From Streptomyces liliifuscus (GTDB lineage Bacteria > Actinomycetota > Actinomycetes > Streptomycetales > Streptomycetaceae): a DNA stretch of 64,000 nucleotides. Every line of letters starts with the position of its first letter. The stretch's first letter is position 1. A program made the translations under genes and the position numbers. The stretch covers positions 9,486,001 through 9,550,000 of the forward strand of contig NZ_CP066831.1 in assembly GCF_016598615.1 (NCBI RefSeq). The letters run 5' to 3'. A model generated the notes under the pieces. The model made no database searches. It worked only from the letters and a program-made list of their open reading frames with translations, and had not been told where the DNA came from. Shown piece after piece: positions 32,492 through 41,588 of this stretch.

Positions 32492-32773
32492 TCAGGCCGC
32501 GTCGCCCCCGCCCGGTGCCTGGTCCTGGCTCGCGCTGCCGTACCGCTTCTCGAAGCGGGCGACCCTGCCTTCCGTGTCGACGGTCCGGGCCTTGCCCGTG
32601 TAGAAGGGGTGGCTCTCGGAGGAGATCTCCACGTCCACGACGGGGTACGTCTCGCCGTCGTCCCAGTCGATCGTCCGGTCGCTGGTCGCGGTGGACCGGG
32701 TGAGGAAGGCGTATCCGGCGGTGCGGTCACGGAAGACCACGGGGTGGTAGTCGGGCTGCTTGTCCTGCTGCAT
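32492..32773 (-). CDS. rpmE2: 50S ribosomal protein L31, type B (zinc-independent)
   Basis: 93 aa from ATG 32773, CAAGGAG upstream. DYHPVVFRDRTAGYAFL, TSDRTIDWDDGETYPVVDVE and SSESHPFYTG are L31 signatures. No CxxC motif, so it is the paralogue that replaces the zinc form when zinc is scarce. In Streptomyces such genes are often Zur-controlled; I see no AT-rich Zur palindrome in the 64 bases upstream. The Gln/Asp/Gly-rich C-terminal tail is longer than minimal L31. Confidence 0.93.
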   Translation of the reverse strand: MQQDKQPDYHPVVFRDRTAGYAFLTRSTATSDRTIDWDDGETYPVVDVEISSESHPFYTGKARTVDTEGRVARFEKRYGSASQDQAPGGGDAA

Positions 32774-32837
32774 GAGTGCTCCTTGCCTGGGGAGAGGGTG
32801 CACGGACAGGTCGGGGGAGACGACGGGATCAGCCCCG

Positions 32838-33308
32838 TCAGCCGTACGGGGAGTCCTCGTCGACGATGTGCATGGCGGCCTCTTCCGCCGAGGCCGCGGC
32901 GCCGTCGATGCCCACGTCGGTGGCGATCAGGCCGCTCTCCCCATCCTCGTGCGCCCCTTCGTTCGGCGCCACGAGACGGCCGGAGCGGAGGGCACCCACC
33001 TCGTTGTCCAGGGGTTCGCCGTCCGAGTCCGGGCAGTCTCCGATGCCGTCACCGTCCGGCGCCGCGATCTCCGGAACCTCTTCCGACAGGCGCTCGTCGA
33101 GGGTCTCGCCGCGATGGCGCTCGGCAGCGGTCACGTCGTTGCGCTCCACCGCCCACGGTCGCTCCGGTGGTGACCAGCCCCGGTCCAGAGGATCGTTCAC
33201 GCCGTCGGATTCCAGGGTGTCCTCGGCGTCGAGCAGCCCCGCGTCGTCCTGAACCTCGGATCCGTCGGGCTGGTAGACGTCGTCTCCCCAACCGTCGGCG
33301 CTGTCCAC
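32838..33308 (-). CDS. DUF5709 family protein
   Basis: 156 aa, acidic and soluble. DDVYQPDGSEVQDDAG, DPLDRGWSPPERPWAV, GETLDERLSEEVPE and the ending ATDVGIDGAAASAEEAAMHIV match the DUF5709 layout of actinobacteria. Function unknown; several homologues are stress-induced. An ECF-type promoter pattern is visible about 100 bases upstream. Confidence 0.88.
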   Translation of the reverse strand: MDSADGWGDDVYQPDGSEVQDDAGLLDAEDTLESDGVNDPLDRGWSPPERPWAVERNDVTAAERHRGETLDERLSEEVPEIAAPDGDGIGDCPDSDGEPLDNEVGALRSGRLVAPNEGAHEDGESGLIATDVGIDGAAASAEEAAMHIVDEDSPYG

Positions 33309-33405
33309 GGGTACCTCCAGGTGGTGCGGGCCGGCCTGCTGTCACCGTGTTCGGCGGCGGGTGCGCGGGCCGCTCGGCCCAGGCCTCGCCTGTACGGACG
33401 TACGG

Positions 33406-33428
33406 AACGTGCGGAACCAGGCGGTTCC
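33406..33428 (-). promoter_or_regulatory. Possible ECF sigma-factor promoter upstream of DUF5709 gene
   Basis: On the minus strand GGAAC (33428-33424), 15 bases, then GTT (33408-33406, within CGTT) resembles ECF-type (GGAAC...CGTT) promoters. A GGAACC/GGTTCC dyad overlaps it (33413-33428). Confidence 0.3.
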
Positions 33429-33541
33429 CGGGCGTTCCCCGAGCCGGTGCCGACATCCACCCTTCCACCCCTCTTCGACACCGCGCAACGGCACGGGGCC
33501 CGGCGGCACACTCGGGGCCCTCTCACCAGCGGTGGGCGCGG

Positions 33542-33582
33542 GCCGGGGCGGGGAGCACGCCGTGGCGCGACCCCGCCCCGGC
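33542..33582 (-). terminator. Terminator of the ABC exporter operon
   Basis: 12-bp perfect stem GCCGGGGCGGGG (33542-33553) with CCCCGCCCCGGC (33571-33582), loop 17 bases, about 60 bases after the exporter's stop codon on the minus strand. The rest of 33309-33644 holds no supportable gene. Confidence 0.65.
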
Positions 33583-33644
33583 TCAGGAGTGGACCTGGGA
33601 GCGGCCCCGGTCGGCCCGCACAGGAGCCGACCGGAAGTTCCCGC

Positions 33645-35435
33645 TCACCCGTGCCAGGACCGCCACAGTGCCGCGTACGCGCCGTCCGCGGCGACCAGTT
33701 GATCATGGCTGCCCAGCTCGCTGATGTGGCCGTTCTCGACGACCGCGATGACGTCCGCATCGTGGGCGGTGTGCAGCCGGTGGGCGATGGCGACCACGGT
33801 GCGGCCGTCCAGAACACGGGCCAGCGAGCGCTCCAGATGCCTTGCCGCGCGCGGGTCGAGGAGCGAGGTGGCCTCGTCCAGGACCAGCGTGTGCGGATCG
33901 GCGAGCACCAGCCGGGCGAGCGCGATCTGCTGCGCCTGGGCCGGGGTGAGAGCAAGCCCGCCCGAGCCGACCTCGGTGTCCAGACCGTCGTCCAGCGCCC
34001 GCGCCCAGCCGTCGGCGTCGACCGCGCCGAGGGCGGCCCACAGCTCGGCGTCGTCGGCCTCCGTGCGGGCGAGGAGCAAGTTGTGGCGCAGGGCGCCCAC
34101 GAACACGTGGTGTTCCTGGTTGACGAGGGCCACATGGGAGCGGACCCGTTCGGCGGACATCCGGGACAGTTCGGCGCCGCCCAGCGTGATCCGGCCGGTC
34201 CGGGGCGCGTAGATCCCGGCGAGCAGCCTGCCCAGCGTGGACTTGCCCGCGCCGGACGGGCCGACCAGGGCCAGCCGGGTGCCCGGCGCGACCTCCAGGG
34301 TGACCTTGCGCAGCACGTCGACGCCCTCGCGGTAGCCGAAGTGCACCCGGTCGGCGTGCACGTCCCGTCCGTCGGGGGCCAGCGACGCGTCACCGGCGTC
34401 CGGCTCGATGTCGCGGACGCCGACCAGCCGGGCCAGCGACACCTGGGCCACCTGGAGCTCGTCGTACCAGCGCAGGATCAGGCCCACCGGGTCGACGAGC
34501 ATCTGCGCGATCAGGGCGCCCGTCGTCAGCTGCCCCACCCCGATCCAGCCCTGGAGGACGAAGTACCCGCCGATCATCAGGACCGAGCCGAGGACCGTGA
34601 CGTGGGTGAGGTTGATGACCGGGAAGAGCACCGAGCGCAGCCACAGGGTGTACCGCTCCCAGGCGGTCCACTCCTGGACCCGCCGGTCCGACAGCGCGAT
34701 GCGGCGCTCGCTGAGGCGGTGCGCCTCGATGGTGCGGCCCGCATCCACGGTCTCCGAGAGCACGGCGGCCACCGCGGCGTAACCGGCGGCCTCCGAGCGG
34801 TAGCCGGACGGCGCGCGCTTGAAGTACCAGCGGCAGCCGACCACCAGGATCGGGACGGCGACCAGCACGGCGGGCGCGAGCGGCGGCGCGGTCACGGCGA
34901 GTCCGCCGAGCAGCAGCACCACCCACACCACACCGATGGCCAGCTGCGGCACGGCCTCGCGCATGGCGTTGGCCAGCCGGTCGATGTCCGTGGTGATCCG
35001 GGACAGCAGATCGCCCGTCCCGGCCCGCTCCAGGACGCCCGGCGGCAGTCCCACCGACCGAACGAGGAAGTCCTCGCGCAGGTCGGCCAGCATCCGCTCG
35101 CCGAGCATCGCGCCCCGCAGCCGCACCTGGCGTACGAACACGGCCTGGACCACGAGGGCGAGGACGAACAGCGCGGCGGTGCGTTCCAGGTGCAGTTCGC
35201 GCGCGGCCGCCGTGCCGTCGGAGACGCGCTGGACGAGCGAACCCAGCAGGTAGGGGCCCACCATCGAGGTGACGACGGCGACCGTGTTGACGGTGATGAG
35301 CAGCAGGAAGGCCCGGCGGTGCCGTTGGAAGAGTTCGGCCACGTAGGCGCGTACGGTCGCGGGGGCTCCGACGGGCAGGGTCTCTGCGGTCGTCGGGGCC
35401 GCCGGGTCGTAGGCCGGTGGCGCCACGCCGATCAT
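33645..35435 (-). CDS. ABC exporter subunit with intact Walker A and degenerate signature
   Basis: 596 aa half-transporter: six membrane helices (residues 40-330) and an ATPase domain. Walker A GPSGAGKST (392-400), Walker B TLVLDE (516-521) and H-loop IAHRLH (about 548) are intact, but the signature reads LTPAQ (496-500) instead of LSGGQ. It pairs with the 599-aa subunit encoded upstream (ATGA overlap). Expected to export a hydrophobic or peptide substrate; substrate unknown. ATG 35435 chosen from the coupling; longer readings are out of family. Confidence 0.9.
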   Translation of the reverse strand: MIGVAPPAYDPAAPTTAETLPVGAPATVRAYVAELFQRHRRAFLLLITVNTVAVVTSMVGPYLLGSLVQRVSDGTAAARELHLERTAALFVLALVVQAVFVRQVRLRGAMLGERMLADLREDFLVRSVGLPPGVLERAGTGDLLSRITTDIDRLANAMREAVPQLAIGVVWVVLLLGGLAVTAPPLAPAVLVAVPILVVGCRWYFKRAPSGYRSEAAGYAAVAAVLSETVDAGRTIEAHRLSERRIALSDRRVQEWTAWERYTLWLRSVLFPVINLTHVTVLGSVLMIGGYFVLQGWIGVGQLTTGALIAQMLVDPVGLILRWYDELQVAQVSLARLVGVRDIEPDAGDASLAPDGRDVHADRVHFGYREGVDVLRKVTLEVAPGTRLALVGPSGAGKSTLGRLLAGIYAPRTGRITLGGAELSRMSAERVRSHVALVNQEHHVFVGALRHNLLLARTEADDAELWAALGAVDADGWARALDDGLDTEVGSGGLALTPAQAQQIALARLVLADPHTLVLDEATSLLDPRAARHLERSLARVLDGRTVVAIAHRLHTAHDADVIAVVENGHISELGSHDQLVAADGAYAALWRSWHG

Positions 35436-37231
35436 GCGGTCTCCTCGATTTCTTCCAGTTCCGGCAGGTGGCCCAGTTCGTGGGCGGCGGCCTCGTCGTC
35501 GGTCTCCCGGGTCACCACGGCCCGGTACCGGGGCTCGCTGTGCAGCAGCTCGCGGTGCACGCCGACCGCCGCGACCTCGCCCTCGTGGACGAGTACGACC
35601 CGGTCCGCGTGGTCCAGGAGCAGCGGCGACGAGGTGAACACCACCGTCGTACGGCCCTGGCGCAGGGACCGGACGCCGTCGGCGATGCGTGCCTCGGTGT
35701 GCGAGTCGACCGCTGACGTCGGTTCGTCCAGGACGAGCACCTCCGGGTCCGTGATCAGCGACCGGGCCAGCGCGAGACGCTGGCGCTGGCCGCCCGACAG
35801 GGAGCGGCCGCGTTCGGTGATCCGGGCGTCCATCGGATCGGCGGCGTCCAGCGACCCCTGGGCGAGCGCGTCCAGGACGTCGCCGCACTGCGCGGCGGTC
35901 AGTGCCTCCTCGGGACTGACGTCCCCGGAGGCGGGCACGTCGAGCAGTTCGCGCAGGGTGCCGGAGAGCAGCACCGGGTCCTTGTCCTGCACGAGCACGG
36001 CGCTGCGGGCGGAGTCGAGCGGCAGCTCGTCCAGCGGCACGCCGCCGACCAGCGCCGACGGCAGCTCCGAGGAGTCCGCCGCATGACCGCCGAGCCGCTC
36101 GGCGAGCACGCCCGCAGTGTCCGGGTCGCCGCACACCACCGCGGTGAGCCGTCCGGCGGGCGCGAGCAGCCCGGTCGCGGGGTCGTACAGATCACCTGCC
36201 GGTACGACGGCCTCGCGCGAGCCCTCGCCGTCCGTCGCCCGCTCCAGCGACAGCACCCGGGCGGCGCGTTTCGCGGACGGCCGGGAGAACGAGTAGGCCA
36301 TCGCGATCTCCTCGAAGTGACGGAGCGGGTAGGTGAGGAGCATGACGGCGCTGTACACGGTGACCAGTTCGCCGACGGTGATCCGGCCGTCGCGGGCCAG
36401 GTTCACGCCGTGCCAGACGACGACGATCAGCAGCAGCCCGGGCAGCAGGACCTGGATCGCGGAGATCAGTGCCCACATACGGGCGCTGCGTACGGCCGCG
36501 TGCCGGACCTCCTGCGAGGCGCGGCGGTAACGGTCGAGGAACAGCTCCTCGCCGCCGATGCCGCGCAGCACGCGCAGACCCGCGACGGTGTCCGAGGCGA
36601 GCTCGGTGGCGTGCCCGGCCTTCTCGCGCTGGAAGTCGGCGCGCCGGGTCGCCCGGGGCAGCAACGGCAGCACCGCGAGCGCCAGAATGGGCACACCCAC
36701 GGCGACGACGACACCGAGCGCCGGCTGGTAGACCACCAGGGCGACACAGACGAACACGATCGTGACCGCGGCCGCGGTGAACCGCGACACGGCCTCCACG
36801 AACCAGCCGATCTTCTCCACGTCACCGGTCGAGACCGCGACGATCTCACCGGCCGCCACGCGCCGCGTCAGCGCGGAGCCCAGCAGGGCGGTCCTGCGCG
36901 CCAGGAGCTGCTGGACGCGCGCTGCCGCGGTGATCCAGTTGGTGACCGCGGCCCGGTGGAGCATGGAGTCGCCCAGCGCGATACCGACCCCGCACAGCGC
37001 CATCAGCCCGCCCGCCATGCCGAGTCGCGCACCGGAGCGGTCCACGACGGCCTGGACGGCGAAGCCCACACAGAAGGGCAGCCCGGACACGGACATGAAG
37101 TGCAGCAGACCCCAGGCCAGGGCCTTCGCCTGTCCGCCGAGCTGATTACGGCCGAGCCACACCAGGAACCGGGGCCCCGAGCGTGCGTCCGGCACACCCG
37201 GGTCGGGATACGGAAGGTCTTGAATCTGCAT
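35432..37231 (-). CDS. ABC exporter subunit with degenerate Walker A and intact signature
   Basis: 599 aa, membrane domain (residues 20-310) plus ATPase domain. Here the Walker A position reads CGDPDTAGV (367-375), the H-loop His is replaced (FTSSPLL), while LSGGQ (478-482) and Walker B VLVLDE (498-503) are perfect. With the neighbouring subunit this leaves exactly one canonical composite ATP site, as in heterodimeric exporters. First gene of the two-gene operon, divergent from the L,D-transpeptidase gene. Confidence 0.9.
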   Translation of the reverse strand: MQIQDLPYPDPGVPDARSGPRFLVWLGRNQLGGQAKALAWGLLHFMSVSGLPFCVGFAVQAVVDRSGARLGMAGGLMALCGVGIALGDSMLHRAAVTNWITAAARVQQLLARRTALLGSALTRRVAAGEIVAVSTGDVEKIGWFVEAVSRFTAAAVTIVFVCVALVVYQPALGVVVAVGVPILALAVLPLLPRATRRADFQREKAGHATELASDTVAGLRVLRGIGGEELFLDRYRRASQEVRHAAVRSARMWALISAIQVLLPGLLLIVVVWHGVNLARDGRITVGELVTVYSAVMLLTYPLRHFEEIAMAYSFSRPSAKRAARVLSLERATDGEGSREAVVPAGDLYDPATGLLAPAGRLTAVVCGDPDTAGVLAERLGGHAADSSELPSALVGGVPLDELPLDSARSAVLVQDKDPVLLSGTLRELLDVPASGDVSPEEALTAAQCGDVLDALAQGSLDAADPMDARITERGRSLSGGQRQRLALARSLITDPEVLVLDEPTSAVDSHTEARIADGVRSLRQGRTTVVFTSSPLLLDHADRVVLVHEGEVAAVGVHRELLHSEPRYRAVVTRETDDEAAAHELGHLPELEEIEETA

Positions 37232-37418
37232 GACGTCCCAGGGAGCTCGTTGAACGGAGTGGGGGAGGCAACAAACCGTGAAAGGTTCGCGTCACAGAGT
37301 GTCCGCAGGCAAACGGTTTTCCGCCGCGAGGCAAAGATTCGGCCCGGACCGCCCGCATATCGCCCGGAAGCCGAGGGGCCGGACGCAATCGTCCGGATCG
37401 TGGTGCGACGATGGACCG

Positions 37419-38159
37419 ATGCGAATAGGCGGTGCGATGCGCACGACGGCCGCGGCCGCGGTGTCCGGTGCCCTTCTGATGTCCCTGGCGGCCTGCGGAG
37501 GTTCGGACGGCGGGAGCGGGAAGAAGAGCGACGCACAGGCGGCCGGCCGGCCCGAGAAGGCGCGCACCGTCGACCTCAAGACCATCCCGGACGTCGGCGA
37601 CAAGCTGCGGAAGCAGATCCCCGCGGGCTCCCGCCAGGTCGTGGCCGTCTACGGAGAGGGCGAGGACTCGGCGGACTCCACGATCGTCCTCTACACCAAG
37701 TCCGGCTCCACCTGGGACAAGACCCGCAGCTGGAAGGGACACAACGGCAAGAAGGGCTGGACGACCAACCACCGGGAGAACGACAAGCGCAGCCCCGTCG
37801 GGGTCTTCACGCTCAGCGACGCGGGCGGAGTGCTCGCCGACCCCGGGGCCAGGCTTCCGTACACCGAGTCGGCGGGCTTCCAGGCCCCGCACTACTGGGC
37901 CAAGTCGCACTGGAACGACTTCGACTACGTCATCGCCATCGACTACAACCGCGTCAAGGGCACCTCACCGAACGACCCGACCCGCCCCCAGGGCCAGTCC
38001 AAGGGCGGCAGCATCTGGCTGCACATGGACCACGGCAGCGGTACGTCGGCCTGCGTGAGCCTGCCCAAGTCCGGCATGGAATACCTGTTGCGCACCCTCG
38101 ACCCGGACCAGAAACCGGTCGTGGTGATGGGCGACAAGGCCAACCTCAAGGCCGCCTGA
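37419..38159 (+). CDS. Lipoprotein L,D-transpeptidase (YkuD family)
   Basis: 246 aa from ATG 37419; ATG 37437 is the alternative. Signal peptide with lipobox MSLAACGGS, so the protein is anchored outside the membrane. Catalytic region: IWLHMDHGSGTSACVSLPKSG, with the His and the nucleophilic Cys of the HxxxxxxxxSxGC-type motif (here SACVS). It would form 3-3 peptidoglycan crosslinks or attach proteins to the wall. Divergent from the ABC exporter. Confidence 0.82.
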   Translation: MRIGGAMRTTAAAAVSGALLMSLAACGGSDGGSGKKSDAQAAGRPEKARTVDLKTIPDVGDKLRKQIPAGSRQVVAVYGEGEDSADSTIVLYTKSGSTWDKTRSWKGHNGKKGWTTNHRENDKRSPVGVFTLSDAGGVLADPGARLPYTESAGFQAPHYWAKSHWNDFDYVIAIDYNRVKGTSPNDPTRPQGQSKGGSIWLHMDHGSGTSACVSLPKSGMEYLLRTLDPDQKPVVVMGDKANLKAA

Positions 38160-38208
38160 CCGCCCGTCACCGGCCGGCGCGCGCCCCCTCAGCAGTAGCT
38201 GAGCGCCC

Positions 38209-39705
38209 TCAGTAGTAGTGGCGAAGGGACGGCCACAGTCGCGACCACGGCCGCGTCGTTCCCGAGCACAACACCACGGCCGCGCCCTGCTCCTCGTTCT
38301 CCACCCCGTGCCCGTTGTCCACGCGCGCGACCCGACGGCAGTCGGTGAAGTACCGCTCGATGCCGTCCGCGTCCTCCTGCCGGACGACGAGCACCGGTCC
38401 GTCGGCCGAGTCCGGCGGAGGGCCCCAGTCGGCGTAGCTCATATGGCCGGAGTAGGGCCGGGGAAGCCCGCGCGCGGGGCCGTAGCGGTCCAGGGCACCC
38501 GCCTCGCCGTAGTTCTGCGTGAAGACCACGGCGCGCGCCCGCTCACCCGCGGGAATCGTGGACCACCCCTTCGCGGCCGCGTCGGCCAGCGCGGGCCAAC
38601 CCACCTGCTCGCCCTGCTCCTTGTTGAGCGCCATCGGCACGGCGAGCGAACTCGGCGGCAGCACGGGCAGGGTGACCAACGCGTTGACCGCGACGGTCAC
38701 GAGCACGGCCACCACGGGCCACGTACGGCCGTGCCGCCGCGTCCAGGCCAGAGCAGGCTCGCAGCCCGCCACGAGCAGCACGATCAACAGCGGAACGACG
38801 TAGTACCCCTTGCCGCCCAGCGCCACGACCAGCACGCACAGCAGGGGGTACGCGACCGCCGCAGGACGAGCCCACCGCAGGGCCGGATCGCGCCAGAGCC
38901 GCAGCCAGCCGACGACCCATACCGGAACGAACAGCGGGGACAGATAGATGAGTTGGTCGGGCACGAACAGGATCCGGTTCTCGGTCCCGTCGTCCGTGCC
39001 GATGCCCTCCGCGACCGTCAGCTGAGGCCAGTCGTGGTCCGCCTGCCACCACAGATTGGGCGCCGCCACAGCGAGGGCCACGGCAGCCCCGGCGAGCAGC
39101 CACGGGCTGCGCAGCACCCGCCGCGGCCCCACTGCGAGCACGCTCGCGAGCAGCGCGACGACCAGAAGTGCCACGAGGTACTTGTTCAGCAGACCGGCCC
39201 CCACGCACAGGCCGATCGCAAGCCACCACCGCCCGTCGCCGGTGCGCAGCAGGCGCAGTACCAGCCAGCAGATCAGCAGCCAGGCCAGCAGGTCGAAGGT
39301 CGCGGTCGACACCATGTGCCCGACGCCCAAGGGTTGCCCGGACGCGCCCGCGAGCCCCGCCGCGACCACCTGTGTCCTGCGGTCGCCGCCCAACTCCCGT
39401 GCGACGAGGGCGACCACGAAGACGGCTGCCGCGAAGGCGAGCGTCGCCGGGACTCGCAACGCGACGGTCGAATCCCCGAACAGCGCCGTGGCCGCCCGCG
39501 CGAGGAACGGTGTCAGCGGCGGCTGGTCGACGTACCCCCAGGCCGGATGGTCGCCCGCCGCGAGGAAGTACAACTCGTCGCGGTGGTACCCGTATCGGCC
39601 GGACAGCGCGGTCAGTACGGCGGCGAAAACGGCCGCCAGAACCGCCACAGGACCGATGGCGAGACGAGGTAACTCGCGCGCCGCGTCGTCCCGTTCCCGA
39701 TCCAT
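38209..39705 (-). CDS. GT39-type membrane glycosyltransferase
   Basis: 498 aa from ATG 39705, CGGGGGGACG upstream. Eleven or so membrane helices in the PMT_2/ArnT pattern; first periplasmic loop carries YHRDELYFLAAGDH, the conserved Asp-Glu acceptor motif, and DQPPLTPFLAR follows as usual. C-terminal 150 residues are extracytoplasmic. It uses a lipid-linked sugar to glycosylate a wall or protein target. ATG divergent from the secreted amidase gene. Confidence 0.85.
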   Translation of the reverse strand: MDRERDDAARELPRLAIGPVAVLAAVFAAVLTALSGRYGYHRDELYFLAAGDHPAWGYVDQPPLTPFLARAATALFGDSTVALRVPATLAFAAAVFVVALVARELGGDRRTQVVAAGLAGASGQPLGVGHMVSTATFDLLAWLLICWLVLRLLRTGDGRWWLAIGLCVGAGLLNKYLVALLVVALLASVLAVGPRRVLRSPWLLAGAAVALAVAAPNLWWQADHDWPQLTVAEGIGTDDGTENRILFVPDQLIYLSPLFVPVWVVGWLRLWRDPALRWARPAAVAYPLLCVLVVALGGKGYYVVPLLIVLLVAGCEPALAWTRRHGRTWPVVAVLVTVAVNALVTLPVLPPSSLAVPMALNKEQGEQVGWPALADAAAKGWSTIPAGERARAVVFTQNYGEAGALDRYGPARGLPRPYSGHMSYADWGPPPDSADGPVLVVRQEDADGIERYFTDCRRVARVDNGHGVENEEQGAAVVLCSGTTRPWSRLWPSLRHYY

Positions 39706-39823
39706 AGCGTCCCCCCGCCAACCGGTCGCACCACCGTACTGAGGGGGACCGATCCGGTCGAGGGGCCCGTCATGACCCGAGGACTCATTGCGGCCCGGGC
39801 CAACTCCCCGTAGAACACCGCCC

Positions 39824-41446
39824 ATGAGAAGACGGATCATCATGTCCATGCTCGCCGGGGTGACCCTCGTGGCGAGCACCCTCCTCGGAGCGGCCCCCGC
39901 GCAATCGGCCGACGCGCCTGCCGAGTTCGGCACCGACTGGCACGACCCGGTCACCGCCGCCCCGCCCGTCACCCGACCGGACACCAAGTCCTGCGACGTC
40001 ACCGTCGCCGAGGCACAGTTCCGGGACTTCACGCCCTACAAGGGCACGTACGCGCCCCCACGAGGCTGCGGCGACCGCTGGAGCAAGGTCGTCCTGCGCC
40101 TCGACGGCAAGGTCAAGGGACGGCAGTTCGACCGCCTCGGCCATCTGCACATCGGTGGAGTAGAGGTCTTCCGTACGTCCACCCCGCAGCCCTCGCCCGA
40201 CGGCATCGAGTGGTCGGTGGAGAAGGACGTCACGCGCTACAGCGACACCTTCCGGGCGGAGCAGGACGTCGAGATGCTCATCGGGAACGTCGTCGACGAC
40301 ACCTACACGGGCATCATCGACGTCAAGGTCACACTCACCTTCTACACGGGCGAGCCCGCCGCCACTCTCTCCAGGGGTGAGCCCGCAGCGAAGAAGACCC
40401 CAGACCGCGTACTCACCCTCCGGGACGGCACCCTCACCACGCCCCGCAACAGTGAACGCATCGTCGCCGAGGTATACGCCACAGGGTCGGGCGGCGGCTG
40501 CGAGGAGTACTGGTATCTGACGGTGCCCGACGCCGCGCCGTACTCCTGCAAGGCCGGCGACGGCCCCTACCGCGAGGTGCAGATCAAGGTCGACGGCCGC
40601 CTCGCGGGCATCGCGGCGCCCTTCCCGACCGTCTGGACCGGAGGCTGGTCCAACCCCTTCCTCTGGTACGTGATTCCGGGCCCGCGCGCCTTCGACATCA
40701 AGCCCGTCGAGTACGACCTGACACCGTTCGCCGGGCTCCTCAACGACGGCCGACCGCACGGGATCGACGTCTCCGTAGTGGGCGTTCCCGAGGGGCAGAG
40801 CGGCTGGAGCACCCCGGTGAACGTCCTCGTCTGGCAGGACGCGAAGAGCAAGCACGTCACCGGGAAGCTCACCGCGCACAGGGCGGGAGACCTCGACAAC
40901 TCCTCGACGTTCACGCCCGGTTCGGAGCACCGTCTCGACACCGAGGCCGGACACCGGCTGACCGTGGCCGGATACCTCGACACCTCGCACGGCCGTGTGA
41001 AGACCACCGTCGACCGCAGGCTGGGCAACACCTCCGTGCACCGCTGGACCGACGGCGAGAACACCGACGTGCTGAAGGGGACCTGGACCGACGACGAGAC
41101 AGTCACCGTGGACGAGCACGGGCCCGCCAAGTCGACCCGGACGCACCGCACCTACACCATGGACGGCACCACGACCCTCGGCGCGGGCGACCGGCTGCGG
41201 ACCGTGCTGTCGCTGGGGGACCGGGCCGCGGTCGAGGAGACGCGAGGCGGTCGGCGCACGGCGTGGTCCCGGCTCGACGACAGCTACGCGGGCGACGCCA
41301 CGTATACGGCGAACGTGCCACGCGACCAGCGGCACGCGGTCGGCACGACCAGCGAGCGCTACCGGCTGTACGGATCGGGCGGTTGCCACGACCGGACGCT
41401 GGTGACCGTGCAGGGGACGCTCACCGAGGACCGCAGGGACTGCTGA
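39824..41446 (+). CDS. Secreted peptide N-glycosidase A-like protein
   Basis: 540 aa from ATG 39824. Sec signal peptide ending APAQSADA. The N-terminal half matches PNGase A: HLHIGGVEVFRTSTPQPSPDGIEWSVEKDVTRYSDTF (conserved GGVEVxRTSTPxP-type residues at about 108-130) and GNVVDDTYTGIIDVKVTLTFY. Such enzymes cut N-glycans from glycopeptides. No Shine-Dalgarno is visible; TAGAAC lies 7 bases before the ATG, which would give a leaderless transcript. Activity not proven from sequence. Confidence 0.8.
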   Translation: MRRRIIMSMLAGVTLVASTLLGAAPAQSADAPAEFGTDWHDPVTAAPPVTRPDTKSCDVTVAEAQFRDFTPYKGTYAPPRGCGDRWSKVVLRLDGKVKGRQFDRLGHLHIGGVEVFRTSTPQPSPDGIEWSVEKDVTRYSDTFRAEQDVEMLIGNVVDDTYTGIIDVKVTLTFYTGEPAATLSRGEPAAKKTPDRVLTLRDGTLTTPRNSERIVAEVYATGSGGGCEEYWYLTVPDAAPYSCKAGDGPYREVQIKVDGRLAGIAAPFPTVWTGGWSNPFLWYVIPGPRAFDIKPVEYDLTPFAGLLNDGRPHGIDVSVVGVPEGQSGWSTPVNVLVWQDAKSKHVTGKLTAHRAGDLDNSSTFTPGSEHRLDTEAGHRLTVAGYLDTSHGRVKTTVDRRLGNTSVHRWTDGENTDVLKGTWTDDETVTVDEHGPAKSTRTHRTYTMDGTTTLGAGDRLRTVLSLGDRAAVEETRGGRRTAWSRLDDSYAGDATYTANVPRDQRHAVGTTSERYRLYGSGGCHDRTLVTVQGTLTEDRRDC

Positions 41447-41472
41447 CCGGACCGGTGTGGGACGTGCCACAT

Positions 41473-41504
41473 CCTCGATGATTTACACGCATGTCACATC
41501 GAGG
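41473..41504. promoter_or_regulatory. Inverted repeat upstream of dctA
   Basis: CCTCGATG (41473-41480) and CATCGAGG (41497-41504), 16-base loop. It lies after the amidase stop and 85 bases before the transporter start; it can be a weak terminator or an operator. Confidence 0.4.
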
Positions 41505-41588
41505 TCTCCGGCGGTAGCAAACTCCCCCGATAGTGATCACCGCGGAATCCGCTTTCCGCATCCCAGAAGTCCCCCTGGAGGAGTGCCC

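Noticed and set aside
28526..33724. 1732-codon rightward open frame
   Set aside because: It runs antisense to tesB, the helicase, L31 and DUF5709 genes, all with convincing motifs; composition is shadow-like.
38195..38206. Short CTCAGC-type hairpin between transpeptidase and GT39 genes
   Set aside because: Six-base stem with a small loop and no T run; too weak to call a terminator.
36083..38215. 710-codon rightward frame across exporter and transpeptidase
   Set aside because: Antisense to the 599-aa exporter subunit and out of frame with the lipoprotein; no motif.
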